Part shown: one piece after another, positions 1-7,069 of the stretch
Layout: each line of letters begins with the position of its first letter
How positions within the stretch are numbered: the stretch's first letter is position 1
Assembly (NCBI GenBank): GCA_903957405.1
Contig: CAJBPC010000521.1
Coordinates: 1 to 13,739 of the forward strand
Source: an uncultured bacterium
GTDB taxonomy: Bacteria > Bacteroidota > Bacteroidia > Chitinophagales > Chitinophagaceae
Reading direction: 5' to 3'
DNA: 13,739 nt
The notes under the pieces: generated by a model
Told to the model about the DNA's origin: nothing
Database searches by the model: none
The model's input: only the letters and a program-made list of their open reading frames with translations
Program-made: the position numbers and the translations under genes

Positions 1-1080
1 CATGGGGATGACGATCGCGTGGTTTCGGTCGACTACGCCCGGCAGATGCGCAAGGTGCTGGGGGAGTTCCATCCCGACTTCGCATATTACGAGTACCCCG
101 GCGGATCGCATTGGTTCGGCGATATCAGTGTCGACTGGCCGCCATTGTTCTCGTTCCTGAACACGCACCGCAACAGGCAGTCATCCGGGGTGCAGGCGAT
201 CGACTTCAGCACCGCCGCGCCGGCCATCTCTTACGAACACTATTGGGTCGCCATCCTGCAGCAGCAGCGCACCCTCGCATACAGCAGGGTCAAGTTGAGC
301 CGCGACAGTGCGGGGCGGTCGATCTCCGGCACGACGGAAAACATAAGGGTGCTGGCCCTCAAGCCGGATGTTTTCCGCAGCGGAGAACGGATCGCCATAG
401 ACCTCGACGGATATCGCTTGTCCGTTACCGTTAGTGAGGGCAGGGAGGATATCGTGCTGACGCGGAGCGCGGCGGGATGGGCCGTATCAGCCTTGCCGCC
501 GGCATCGGAGAAAGGCATCCGCCGCGGTGCGGGTTTCAAGGACGCCTTCGGTCACGGGATGATATTTGTGTACGGCACAAAGGGCACTGCGGAAGAGAAT
601 CGCTGGTCGCTGCAAAAGGCGAGGTATGATGCCGAGTCTTGGTATTACAGGGGCAATGGCGCGGTCGACGTCATCGCGGATATGGCATATGAAAAGGCGA
701 AGCACTCCGGCCGGGGCGTCATCCTATACGGCAATGCGCAGACCAATGCCATGTATGAGCCGATGATGCGGGGCTGTGAAGTCAGGTTGGAGAGGGGCAA
801 GGCCATCGTCGGAGGAAAGGTTTACAGTGGAGATGCATTTGCCGGTTGCATCCTGTGGCTTTCGGCGAATGACCCTTTGACCTCCGTGGCCGTCATCGGC
901 GGCACGGGCCTCAAAGGCATGCGTGCCGCGGAGTCCAACCAGTATTTTGCCGGCGGCAGCGGGTTCCCAGACTTCATGATCTTCAGCTCCGCCATCCATC
1001 TGCAGGGCGCGAAAGCCCTGGTGGCCGCGGGTTTCTACGACCATGCGTGGCGGCTGTCGGGAGACCATGTGGCGGAATGA
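1..1080 (+). CDS. Alpha/beta-hydrolase (prolyl oligopeptidase/esterase type), C-terminal part, 5' truncated
   Basis: The reading frame is open from the first base and ends at TGA 1078-1080, so the window holds only the last 359 residues and the true start lies to the left. Visible residues 1-8 read HGDDDRVV, the HGxxDxxV motif that carries the catalytic Asp of S9-type and related alpha/beta-hydrolases. GGSHWFGD at about residues 34-41 supplies the catalytic His (H37). The nucleophile Ser must lie upstream of the window. The remaining ~300 residues form a C-terminal extension containing FVYGTKGTAEENRW and a VILYGNAQTN segment, a layout I associate with large secreted or periplasmic hydrolases annotated as prolyl oligopeptidase family. 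Substrate cannot be told from this part. The gene converges on the minus-strand acyltransferase with a 40-base gap and no clear terminator between them. The hydrolase fold is fairly sure, the specific family less so. Confidence 0.8.
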   Translation, partial: HGDDDRVVSVDYARQMRKVLGEFHPDFAYYEYPGGSHWFGDISVDWPPLFSFLNTHRNRQSSGVQAIDFSTAAPAISYEHYWVAILQQQRTLAYSRVKLSRDSAGRSISGTTENIRVLALKPDVFRSGERIAIDLDGYRLSVTVSEGREDIVLTRSAAGWAVSALPPASEKGIRRGAGFKDAFGHGMIFVYGTKGTAEENRWSLQKARYDAESWYYRGNGAVDVIADMAYEKAKHSGRGVILYGNAQTNAMYEPMMRGCEVRLERGKAIVGGKVYSGDAFAGCILWLSANDPLTSVAVIGGTGLKGMRAAESNQYFAGGSGFPDFMIFSSAIHLQGAKALVAAGFYDHAWRLSGDHVAE

Positions 1081-1120
1081 TCCGGATGATCCCTGCAACC
1101 CTTCCGACGTTCATATCCGA

Positions 1121-2215
1121 TCATATCCTGAAGAAGATCTTCTTGCGGTAGAGGAACAGGCAGAGGCCCCATTCGAGTCCGAAGATCACCAGTGCGCTGA
1201 GGATATGCTGCAGGGCGACCGGTACCGAGGCGAATCCCATCAGTCCGTTTGTCACGGACGCCGCGTATTCATTGAACCATCGGCCGCCGGGTATCTCGAA
1301 AAATAGATAGATGAATATCGAGTTCATCCCGACGACCGTCGCGAAAGTGAGGTACTTGTGGTGACCGCGGAGGTCTATCCACCAATAGCAGGCCGCGAGT
1401 GCGAGCAGGCAGCAGCCAAGGGATGCAAGGGTGAAGGAGGAGGTGGCGATCCGCTTGATGATGGGGGTGATGCCTGCCTGATCCAGCAGGATCCCTGCCG
1501 CGATCGTTGCCAGTCCCCACCAGACGAGTGCCTTCGCCGACTTCGGTTGCTGCAGCAGGAAGCGCCCCGCCAGCGCCCCCGCGATGGTGTGGACAGCGGT
1601 GGGGATGCAGTTGATGGCGACCCATCCGCCACGATTGATCTTATTCATCAGCAGCAGGTCGACGTAGTTCCCGAAATTATGCTGGTCGGTGAATGGCTGA
1701 TCGAAGCCGGGTATGTCTGGCAAGCGGTACATTCCTTCCGTCAGCAGCAGCAGGCCTGCGCAAAAAAGCAGTTGAGCCCTCAGCCCCCATTCAAATACGA
1801 GCCATGCCAGCAGTGTCGTGAAGGACAGTTGCGTCAGTACATTCCACAGTTCGAAGGAGAGCCCTGCCGGCCTGACGGCGTAGATGAGCACTCCCCAGAA
1901 GAACAGCCAGCCGGAGCGTTTCAGGGTTTTGATGCCGGTGGCATGCCGGGTGATGCCCGCGAGTTTCTGCCGTTGCAGCGAATAGGCCATCGCGGTGCCT
2001 GCGATGAACATGAAGCCCGGCTGTATGAGGTCCCAGAACCGGAGTCCGTTCCATGGATGATGGAACAGCTGCCGGATGAGCGGTTCGGCAAGGGTGCCTG
2101 CCGCAACCGGTTCGAGGTGTTCGTACAAGCCGGCGGCCTCCAGTGCGAGGAGCACCATGATCCAGCCCCTCATCGCATCGAGGGAATGCAGTCTTTGTGT
2201 TGTTGCAGCAGTCAT
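1121..2215 (-). CDS. Multi-pass membrane acyltransferase, DUF5009 / HGSNAT (NagX)-like
   Basis: This 364-residue protein is strongly hydrophobic with roughly ten predicted membrane segments by eye. It opens with RLHSLDAMRGWIMVLL, the R-SLDxxRG-type N-terminus of the heparan-alpha-glucosaminide N-acetyltransferase-like families. DLIQPGFMFIAGTAMAYS at about residues 62-79 corresponds to the family's DLIxPxFMFIxGxA segment. Further conserved-looking parts are NKINRGGWVAINCIPT and the GMNSIFIYLFFE helix near the C-terminus. By family knowledge such proteins sit in the inner membrane and are thought to move acetyl groups onto sugars, but no substrate can be assigned here. It starts at ATG (complement of 2213-2215), is divergent from the trp leader with about 100 bases between them, and converges with the hydrolase. 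I see no recognisable minus-strand promoter motif. The family call is good, the function only inferred. Confidence 0.8.
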   Translation of the reverse strand: MTAATTQRLHSLDAMRGWIMVLLALEAAGLYEHLEPVAAGTLAEPLIRQLFHHPWNGLRFWDLIQPGFMFIAGTAMAYSLQRQKLAGITRHATGIKTLKRSGWLFFWGVLIYAVRPAGLSFELWNVLTQLSFTTLLAWLVFEWGLRAQLLFCAGLLLLTEGMYRLPDIPGFDQPFTDQHNFGNYVDLLLMNKINRGGWVAINCIPTAVHTIAGALAGRFLLQQPKSAKALVWWGLATIAAGILLDQAGITPIIKRIATSSFTLASLGCCLLALAACYWWIDLRGHHKYLTFATVVGMNSIFIYLFFEIPGGRWFNEYAASVTNGLMGFASVPVALQHILSALVIFGLEWGLCLFLYRKKIFFRI

Positions 2216-2270
2216 ATGGCGGTTGTTTTGGCCGGTCAGACAGCTTCCGCTGCCTTCCGGAACCCAAGTA

Positions 2271-2293
2271 CGGAAAAAAATTTTTTAATTCCG
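2271..2293. promoter_or_regulatory. A/T-tract palindrome in the divergent promoter region
   Basis: CGGAA at 2271-2275 is mirrored by TTCCG at 2289-2293 around a core of A7 (2274-2280) followed by T6 (2281-2286). Such phased A/T tracts are intrinsically bent or rigid. The element lies between the divergent acyltransferase and trp leader starts, where the upstream part of a trp promoter would be. It could be an operator, a promoter-proximal bending element, or chance. It is unlikely to be a terminator because transcription should diverge from this region. Confidence 0.3.
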
Positions 2294-2302
2294 CGAAAGT
2301 CG

Positions 2303-2310
2303 GATATTTG
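2303..2310 (+). promoter_or_regulatory. Possible Bacteroidota -7 promoter element for the trp operon
   Basis: GATATTTG matches the Bacteroidota -7 consensus TAnnTTTG except at the first base. No TTG-type -33 element is obvious at the usual distance; the A/T tract sits there instead. If used, transcription would begin very near the leader ATG at 2316, giving a leaderless or nearly leaderless mRNA. An alternative -7 match (TTGTTTTG, 2223-2230) would give an RNA about 80 bases longer at its 5' end. Both are weak matches. Confidence 0.3.
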
Positions 2311-2315
2311 CCGTG

Positions 2316-2360
2316 ATGAAAATGATCAATAACAAATGGTGGTGGCATATGAACTCTTAG
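2316..2360 (+). CDS. trpL: trp operon leader peptide with three consecutive Trp codons
   Basis: A 14-codon reading frame, MKMINNKWWWHMNS, runs from ATG 2316 to TAG 2358-2360. Its codons 8-10 are TGG TGG TGG (2337-2345). Trp is normally about one residue in a hundred, so three in a row in a tiny frame directly upstream of trpE is the hallmark of a translation-coupled attenuator. Ribosomes would stall here when charged tRNA-Trp is scarce. A second in-frame ATG at 2322 is an alternative start and changes nothing downstream. There is no Shine-Dalgarno motif, as expected for Bacteroidota. The stop codon abuts GGGGTC (2360-2365), which can pair with the 5' arm of the terminator hairpin. The Trp codons and position are seen; the stalling role follows from established trp attenuation biology. 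Confidence 0.88.
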   Translation: MKMINNKWWWHMNS

Positions 2361-2396
2361 GGGTCGTCGTGTCATTTTCATTTATTCGAAATAACA

Positions 2397-2429
2397 GGGC
2401 CCCGTTCATAGCGGGGCTTTTTCTTTTTT
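2397..2429 (+). terminator. Intrinsic terminator of the trp attenuator
   Basis: GCCCCG (2399-2404) and CGGGGC (2412-2417) form a perfect six-pair GC stem around a seven-base loop. The stem can be lengthened by G-U pairs, and is followed at once by TTTTTCTTTTTT (2418-2429). It ends only about 25 bases before the trpE ATG, so it must act conditionally. It is the clearest intrinsic terminator in the window. Confidence 0.87.
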
Positions 2430-2453
2430 GCCATCGGATCAAAGCACAAGCGC

Positions 2454-3869
2454 ATGAGAAAGATCACCATAAAGACCGAAGTGAAGCGGATGCCGGCGGA
2501 CATCCATACGCCGGTGGGCATCTACCTCCGGCTGAGGGACCGCTTCCGGGATACCATCCTGCTGGAGAGTACGGACAACCGTGCTGCGGAAAACAGCTAT
2601 TCCTTCATCTGTGTCAATGCCATCGCGGGGGTCGAGGTGAGTTCCTACGGGACGATCGAGACCAAGCTCCCCGGTGAGAAACCGGAGCAGCTCCCCATCA
2701 CCGACGGCAGGCAGGTGCCTGACATGCTCTGGGCGTTCATGGAACGCTTCGAGGCACAGTCTGATCGCCGGGAGGCGCAATACGCACAGGGGCTTTATGG
2801 TTACACCGCCTATGATGCGGTGCGTTTCTTTGAGCCGGAGAGGCTGTCAGCCACGGATAAGGGTCAAAACATCCCTTTGATGCGCTATCGCCTCTACCAG
2901 TACGTGATCGCCATCAATCATTTCAGGGACGAGCTGTTCCTGTGCGAGAACTGCATCGAAGGGGTGCCGTCTGAGAGCGGATTGCTGCACAGCATCGTCC
3001 GCAGCCGGGATGTCCCGCAGTATCCTTTCGCACTGGAGGGATCCGAGACCTCCAACATGGATGACAGCGCCTTTCTGGCGATGGTTCAAAAAGGCATTGC
3101 ACACTGCCATCGCGGGGATGTCTTCCAGGTGGTGTTCAGCCGTCGCTTCAGCCAGGGGTTCACCGGTGACGAGTTCAACGTGTATCGTGCCCTTCGAAGC
3201 ATCAACCCCTCTCCGTACCTGTTCTTTTTCGATTACGGGTCGTACAAGCTGATGGGGTCTTCGCCTGAAAGCCAGCTGGTGGTGAAGGGCGGCAAGGCGG
3301 TGGTCCATCCGATCGCAGGAACTTTCCGGCGTACCGGCAATGACGAAACGGACCAGCGTGAAGCGGCCCGCCTGCTGGAAGATCCCAAGGAGAATGCCGA
3401 GCATGTGATGCTGGTCGATCTGGCGCGCAACGACCTGAGCCGGGTGTGTGACGATGTAAAAGTGACGCAGTACAAGCAGGTGCATTACTATTCGCATGTG
3501 ATCCACCTGGTGAGTGAAGTGTCGGGACAGGTGAGGCCCGGCAGCAATCCCTTCGTGCTGATGGCGAAGACATTCCCTGCCGGAACGCTGAGTGGGGCAC
3601 CCAAGATCCGCGCCATGGAACTCATCGATGCCTACGAACCGACAGGCCGATCCTATTACGGAGGGGCGCTGGGTTTCATGGGATTCGATGGCAGCTGCAA
3701 CCATGCCATCATGATCCGCAGCCTGCTGAGCCGCGATAACCGGCTGACATACCAGGCAGGTGCGGGCATCGTATCCTCCAGCATCCCGGAGCAGGAACTC
3801 CAGGAAGTCGGCAATAAACTCGGTGCCCTGAAGAAGGCCATCATCGCGGCAGCGGACCTTACCGATTGA
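2454..3869 (+). CDS. trpE: Anthranilate synthase component I
   Basis: Converts chorismate to anthranilate, using ammonia delivered by TrpG; first committed step of tryptophan synthesis, cytoplasmic. The 471 residues are normal family length. Residues 36-39 are LLES, the N-terminal motif linked to tryptophan feedback inhibition in TrpE. Chorismate-binding domain signatures follow: LMGSSPES (266-273), HPIAGTFRR (285-293), DLARNDLSRVC (322-332), GTLSGAPKIRAMELI (377-391) and QAGAGIV (434-440). The ATG at 2454 gives MRKITIKTEVKRM before the TPVGIYLRLRDRF block, matching the usual Bacteroidota start. It stands first in the trp run, about 25 bases after the attenuator terminator, so its expression should respond to charged tRNA-Trp, with enzyme feedback as a second layer. 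The LLES motif and the trp context argue against PabB or an isochorismate synthase. Confidence 0.97.
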   Translation: MRKITIKTEVKRMPADIHTPVGIYLRLRDRFRDTILLESTDNRAAENSYSFICVNAIAGVEVSSYGTIETKLPGEKPEQLPITDGRQVPDMLWAFMERFEAQSDRREAQYAQGLYGYTAYDAVRFFEPERLSATDKGQNIPLMRYRLYQYVIAINHFRDELFLCENCIEGVPSESGLLHSIVRSRDVPQYPFALEGSETSNMDDSAFLAMVQKGIAHCHRGDVFQVVFSRRFSQGFTGDEFNVYRALRSINPSPYLFFFDYGSYKLMGSSPESQLVVKGGKAVVHPIAGTFRRTGNDETDQREAARLLEDPKENAEHVMLVDLARNDLSRVCDDVKVTQYKQVHYYSHVIHLVSEVSGQVRPGSNPFVLMAKTFPAGTLSGAPKIRAMELIDAYEPTGRSYYGGALGFMGFDGSCNHAIMIRSLLSRDNRLTYQAGAGIVSSSIPEQELQEVGNKLGALKKAIIAAADLTD

Positions 3870-3953
3870 TCCATGAGCATTGTGCCGATCATAGAACCGA
3901 TATCTCAACCGGATCCCCGATCCGACATATACATCTCAATCAAGCGACCGAAC

Positions 3954-4559
3954 GTGCAGCGAATCCTGATTTTCGACAACTACGACTCCTTCACCTACAA
4001 CCTGGTGCATTTGGTGGAGCGCATCCTCGGGCAGAAGACCGAGGTGTTCCGCAACGACGAGATCCCACTGGAGCAGGTGGATGCTTTCGACCGCATCATC
4101 CTTTCTCCGGGACCCGGCATCCCCGAGGAGGCTGGCGCACTCCTCCCGCTCATCAAAGCCTATGCCCCGACCAAGCCGATCCTGGGTGTTTGCCTCGGAC
4201 ACCAGGCCATCGGGCAGGCATTTGGAGGGGAGCTCACCAACCTTGTGGATGTCTACCATGGCGTTGCCACACCCATCCGCCTTGAAGCGGACATCATCCC
4301 TTCGGCTTTCGGGAATGACTGGTTCACCGGTCTCGCGGAGCCGGTGGTCGGCAGATACCACAGCTGGGTCGTCAGCGGGGGAGGCCTGCCGGATTGCCTC
4401 GAAGTGACCGCTAGGGACGCCGCTGGACATATCATGGCGCTCCGACACCGGACCTTCGATGTGCAGGGCGTCCAGTTCCACCCCGAGAGCATACTCACCC
4501 CCGATGGCGAACGGATGCTTAGGAACTGGTTTGGTAAGGCGATCGACACGAAAGAATAA
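3954..4559 (+). CDS. trpG: Anthranilate synthase component II (glutamine amidotransferase)
   Basis: Class I glutamine amidotransferase that hydrolyses glutamine and passes ammonia to TrpE. Numbered from the chosen GTG start it has 201 residues: ILIFDNYDSFTYNL at 4-17, the oxyanion-side SPGPG at 51-55, nucleophile C80 in GVCLGHQAIG, and the His/Glu pair H176 and E178 in QFHPES. The GTG at 3954 places the family's normal first strand right at the N-terminus and has an A-rich upstream stretch. An in-frame ATG at 3873, three bases after the trpE stop, would add 27 proline-rich residues with no family counterpart, so I consider it less likely but possible. It is a separate gene, not fused to trpE or trpD. 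It could also serve p-aminobenzoate synthase, as in some bacteria that share one amidotransferase. Confidence 0.94.
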   Translation: MQRILIFDNYDSFTYNLVHLVERILGQKTEVFRNDEIPLEQVDAFDRIILSPGPGIPEEAGALLPLIKAYAPTKPILGVCLGHQAIGQAFGGELTNLVDVYHGVATPIRLEADIIPSAFGNDWFTGLAEPVVGRYHSWVVSGGGLPDCLEVTARDAAGHIMALRHRTFDVQGVQFHPESILTPDGERMLRNWFGKAIDTKE

Positions 4560-4570
4560 CGTCAACGTAT

Positions 4571-5563
4571 ATGCGAAAATATCTCACCCTGCTGTTCGAG
4601 CACAAGACCCTCGACCGCGCCCAGGCCCGGGAGATCCTCACCGGCATCGGCCATGGTACATACAACGAGCATGAGATCACCGCCTTCATGACGGTCTACC
4701 TCATGCGCAGCATCACCATACCTGAGCTGCAGGGATTTCGGGATGCGCTCCTCGACCTCTGCGTGCCGGTAGACCTAGGGGGCCGAAGGGTCCTCGACAT
4801 CGTGGGCACGGGTGGTGACGGGAAGAACACCTTCAACATCTCCACACTCGCCTGCTTCATCGTAGCGGGCGCAGGGCAGAAGGTCGCCAAGCACGGCAAC
4901 TACGGTGCCAGTTCCATCAGTGGGGCATCCAATGTGATGGAGCGCATGGGGTACCGCTTCAAGAGCGACAGTGATGCGTTGAATCGCGAACTGGACGCCG
5001 CCGGGATCTGCTTTCTGCACGCACCGATGTTCCATCCGGCACTCAAGATGGTGGGGCCCATCCGGCGAAACCTCGGGATGCGCACTTTTTACAACATGCT
5101 CGGTCCGATGGTGAATCCCGCCAAGCCCGACTATCAGCTGGTGGGGGTCTACAGCCTCGAAATGGCGAGGGTGTACAACTACCTGCTGCAACTCGATGAC
5201 AAGCCATTCACGATCATCCACAGCCTTGATGGGTATGATGAGATATCTCTGACCGATGACACGAAAGTGATCACCCGGGAAGGGGAAAAGGTGATCTCCC
5301 CCGAACGGCTGGGGAAGCGGCGCGTGTTTGCAGAGGACCTTCACGGAGGCGATACCCCCGAAGCCGCTGCGGCCATCTTCCGAAACATCCTCGAGGGGCG
5401 CGGCAGCTGGGCGCAGAACGCAGTGGTGCTGGCGAACGCCGCCATGGCATTGCACTCGACCGGTTCGCACGGATCCTATGATGACGCATACGCGGCCGCA
5501 GTCGACAGCCTCGATTCGGGCAAGGCGATCGGTGCGCTGGAAACACTCATCGCCATTCAGTGA
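4571..5563 (+). CDS. trpD: Anthranilate phosphoribosyltransferase
   Basis: Transfers the phosphoribosyl group of PRPP to anthranilate. The 330 residues are family-typical. GTGGDGKNTFNIST (79-92) is the glycine-rich phosphate/PRPP loop, followed by VAKHGNYGASSISGASNVME (106-125), which contains the KHGN motif (107-110). The RRNLGMRTFYNMLGPMVNPA segment is also characteristic. ATG 4571 lies 11 bases after the trpG stop, preceded by AACGTCAACGTAT and no Shine-Dalgarno motif, consistent with the rest of the operon. It is the stand-alone form rather than a TrpGD fusion. No unusual residues were noticed. Confidence 0.97.
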   Translation: MRKYLTLLFEHKTLDRAQAREILTGIGHGTYNEHEITAFMTVYLMRSITIPELQGFRDALLDLCVPVDLGGRRVLDIVGTGGDGKNTFNISTLACFIVAGAGQKVAKHGNYGASSISGASNVMERMGYRFKSDSDALNRELDAAGICFLHAPMFHPALKMVGPIRRNLGMRTFYNMLGPMVNPAKPDYQLVGVYSLEMARVYNYLLQLDDKPFTIIHSLDGYDEISLTDDTKVITREGEKVISPERLGKRRVFAEDLHGGDTPEAAAAIFRNILEGRGSWAQNAVVLANAAMALHSTGSHGSYDDAYAAAVDSLDSGKAIGALETLIAIQ

Positions 5564-5593
5564 CAGACCCGTCCTTCACATAAAAAAGCAGAC

Positions 5594-6382
5594 ATGCAAG
5601 AACCGCACATACTCGATAAGATCATCGCGCACAAGCGCGCCACCCTCCCGGTGAGGAAAGGGCTCGTACCGACTGCGGTGCTGGAGAAATATCCGTATTT
5701 CGAACGCAGCTGCAATTCCCTCGCAGCCTCCCTGCGGACGGGGGCCAATACCGGCATCATCGCGGAATTCAAGCGGAGTTCGCCTTCAAAAGGCGTCATC
5801 AACGACGCTGTCACGGTCGCCGAAGTGGCCGCGGCATATGCGGCCGGAGGGGCGGCGGCGATTTCCGTACTGACAGATGACCGGTTCTTCGGCGGATCGA
5901 ACGATGACCTGATGGATGCTCGGGACACGGTGGACCTGCCATTGCTGCGAAAGGACTTCATCATCGACGAGTACCAGATCCTGGAAGCAAAAGCCATCGG
6001 CGCCGACCTCATCCTCCTGATCGCGGCTTGCCTCACGCCGGCAGAAGTCAGGGACCTCGCGGCTTTTGCGCACGGGCTCGGTCTGGAGGTCTTGCTGGAG
6101 CTGCACGCAGCAGAAGAACTCGGGCATATCTGCGACGGGATCGAATTGGTGGGGATCAACAACCGAAGCCTCAAGACCTTCGATGTGGACATAGAGCGCA
6201 GCCTGCGGATGGCCGAGCACATACCTCCGGGTAAGATAAGGATCGCCGAGAGCGGCATACATGCGCCCGAGCAGGTGAATGTATTCAAAGCGCACGGCTT
6301 CAGTGGCTTCCTGATGGGAGAACAATTCATGAAACACGCGGATCCCGGGGATGCGTTCCGGCAGTTTGCAGCAGCTTTGTAA
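5594..6382 (+). CDS. trpC: Indole-3-glycerol phosphate synthase
   Basis: Closes the indole ring of CdRP to give indole-3-glycerol phosphate (TIM barrel). All expected catalytic residues appear in a 262-residue frame: E58 and K60 in IIAEFKRSSPSKG, K120 in LLRKDFIID, E169 in EVLLELHA, N190 in GINNRSL, and E219/S220 in RIAESGI. It is separate from TrpF, unlike the fused TrpCF of enteric bacteria. ATG 5594 follows the trpD stop by 30 bases containing CATAAAAAAGCAGAC, the A-rich type of initiation region. It lies within the trp transcription unit, with nothing suggesting its own promoter. Confidence 0.97.
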   Translation: MQEPHILDKIIAHKRATLPVRKGLVPTAVLEKYPYFERSCNSLAASLRTGANTGIIAEFKRSSPSKGVINDAVTVAEVAAAYAAGGAAAISVLTDDRFFGGSNDDLMDARDTVDLPLLRKDFIIDEYQILEAKAIGADLILLIAACLTPAEVRDLAAFAHGLGLEVLLELHAAEELGHICDGIELVGINNRSLKTFDVDIERSLRMAEHIPPGKIRIAESGIHAPEQVNVFKAHGFSGFLMGEQFMKHADPGDAFRQFAAAL

Positions 6383-6391
6383 AACACCACT

Positions 6392-7024
6392 ATGAGGATA
6401 AAAGTTTGCGGTATGACGAAGCTCGAGCAGTTGCGGGAACTCGATGCACTCGGCGTCGAATTCGCCGGACTGATCTTTTATCCGCGCTCACCTCGGTATG
6501 TCGGGAAATTCCCGCTCAGCGCCGGTGACGTGCGGAAGGAAAAGCTCAATATCAACAGGGTAGGGGTATTCGTGAATGCAGACGCCGATGATGTCCTCCG
6601 GGCTGTGGATGAGTGGCGTCTTCATATGGTGCAGCTGCACGGCGACGAATCCGTCAAGTACTGCGAACATATCAGCAACCATGTCACCACGGTCAAAGCG
6701 TTCAGGGTGGGGCCGGATGAGAACATCGCCTGGAAGATCCATCCTTACCGGGATGCCGTCGACATGTTCCTCTTCGATTCCATCGGTGTGAATTACGGCG
6801 GCAATGGCAGCCAGTTCGATTGGGAACTGCTGGCATCCGTTGCCATCGGCAAGCCTTATTTCCTCAGCGGCGGCATCGGACCGCAGGATGCGGAAAGGGT
6901 ACGCGCTTTCGCCGGCCGACAACCCGACCTATTCGCCCTCGATGTCAACAGTCGTTTCGAGACGGCACCGGGCATCAAGGATATGCGGCTCGTAGATGCG
7001 TTCAAAAAAGAGGTTGGTCGGTAA
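6392..7024 (+). CDS. trpF: Phosphoribosylanthranilate isomerase
   Basis: Amadori rearrangement of PRA to CdRP on a TIM barrel. The 210-residue protein starts MRIKVCGMT, placing the catalytic base C6 in the KVCGMT motif. The general acid is D129 in MFLFDSIGVN, followed by the GGNGSQFDW phosphate-binding stretch (136-144), FLSGGIGP (157-164), and LDVNSRFETAPGIKD (183-197). In the last motif many homologues carry SSG-E where this protein has NSRFE; I believe this is common in Bacteroidota, but that is memory, not a search. It lies 9 bases after trpC. The pathway also contains hisA downstream, which catalyses the analogous isomerisation; both dedicated enzymes are present, so a bifunctional PriA is not needed. 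Confidence 0.96.
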   Translation: MRIKVCGMTKLEQLRELDALGVEFAGLIFYPRSPRYVGKFPLSAGDVRKEKLNINRVGVFVNADADDVLRAVDEWRLHMVQLHGDESVKYCEHISNHVTTVKAFRVGPDENIAWKIHPYRDAVDMFLFDSIGVNYGGNGSQFDWELLASVAIGKPYFLSGGIGPQDAERVRAFAGRQPDLFALDVNSRFETAPGIKDMRLVDAFKKEVGR

Positions 7025-7069
7025 GCCGATTGTTCGGTCATGATAAGATCAATAAGAAAAAAAATACAT

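Larger units (their letters stand above)
2316..2429 (+). promoter_or_regulatory. trp transcription attenuator (leader frame, antiterminator and terminator)
   Basis: The leader RNA has the parts needed for ribosome-mediated attenuation. The 5' part is the Trp-codon frame (2316-2360). GGGGUC at 2360-2365 can pair with GGCCCC at 2398-2403 (five Watson-Crick pairs plus one G-U), which would remove the 5' arm of the terminator. The competing terminator helix pairs 2399-2404 with 2412-2417. A ribosome stalled on codons 8-10 should leave 2360 onward free, favouring the antiterminator. One resting at the stop codon 2358-2360 would cover that segment and let the terminator form. A perfect 10-base complement, ATGAAAATGA (2316-2325) with TCATTTTCAT (2372-2381), could close the whole leader when it is not translated. 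Pairings were found by eye without energy calculation. Confidence 0.8.

Noticed and set aside
1131..1144. 14-base perfect palindrome AAGAAGATCTTCTT at the hydrolase/acyltransferase convergence
   Set aside because: It lies inside the 3' end of the acyltransferase gene and is explained by its KKIFF codons. It has no loop or T-tract to act as a terminator.
1358..2332. Long plus-strand open frame (324 codons) opposite the membrane acyltransferase
   Set aside because: It mirrors a clear membrane-protein gene on the other strand, has a Gln/Glu/Arg/Pro-rich composition typical of antisense frames in GC-rich DNA, and shows no recognisable domain.
2337..2348. Leader as a histidine attenuator, given the downstream his genes
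   Set aside because: Only one His codon follows three Trp codons; the leader clearly reports tryptophan.
2847..3908. Minus-strand open frame of 353 codons opposite trpE
   Set aside because: It is an antisense shadow of a well-supported TrpE, with no recognisable motifs.
7040..7069. Upstream ATG start for trpB
   Set aside because: It adds ten basic residues not found in TrpB, while ATG 7070 has the usual A-rich upstream stretch and family N-terminus.
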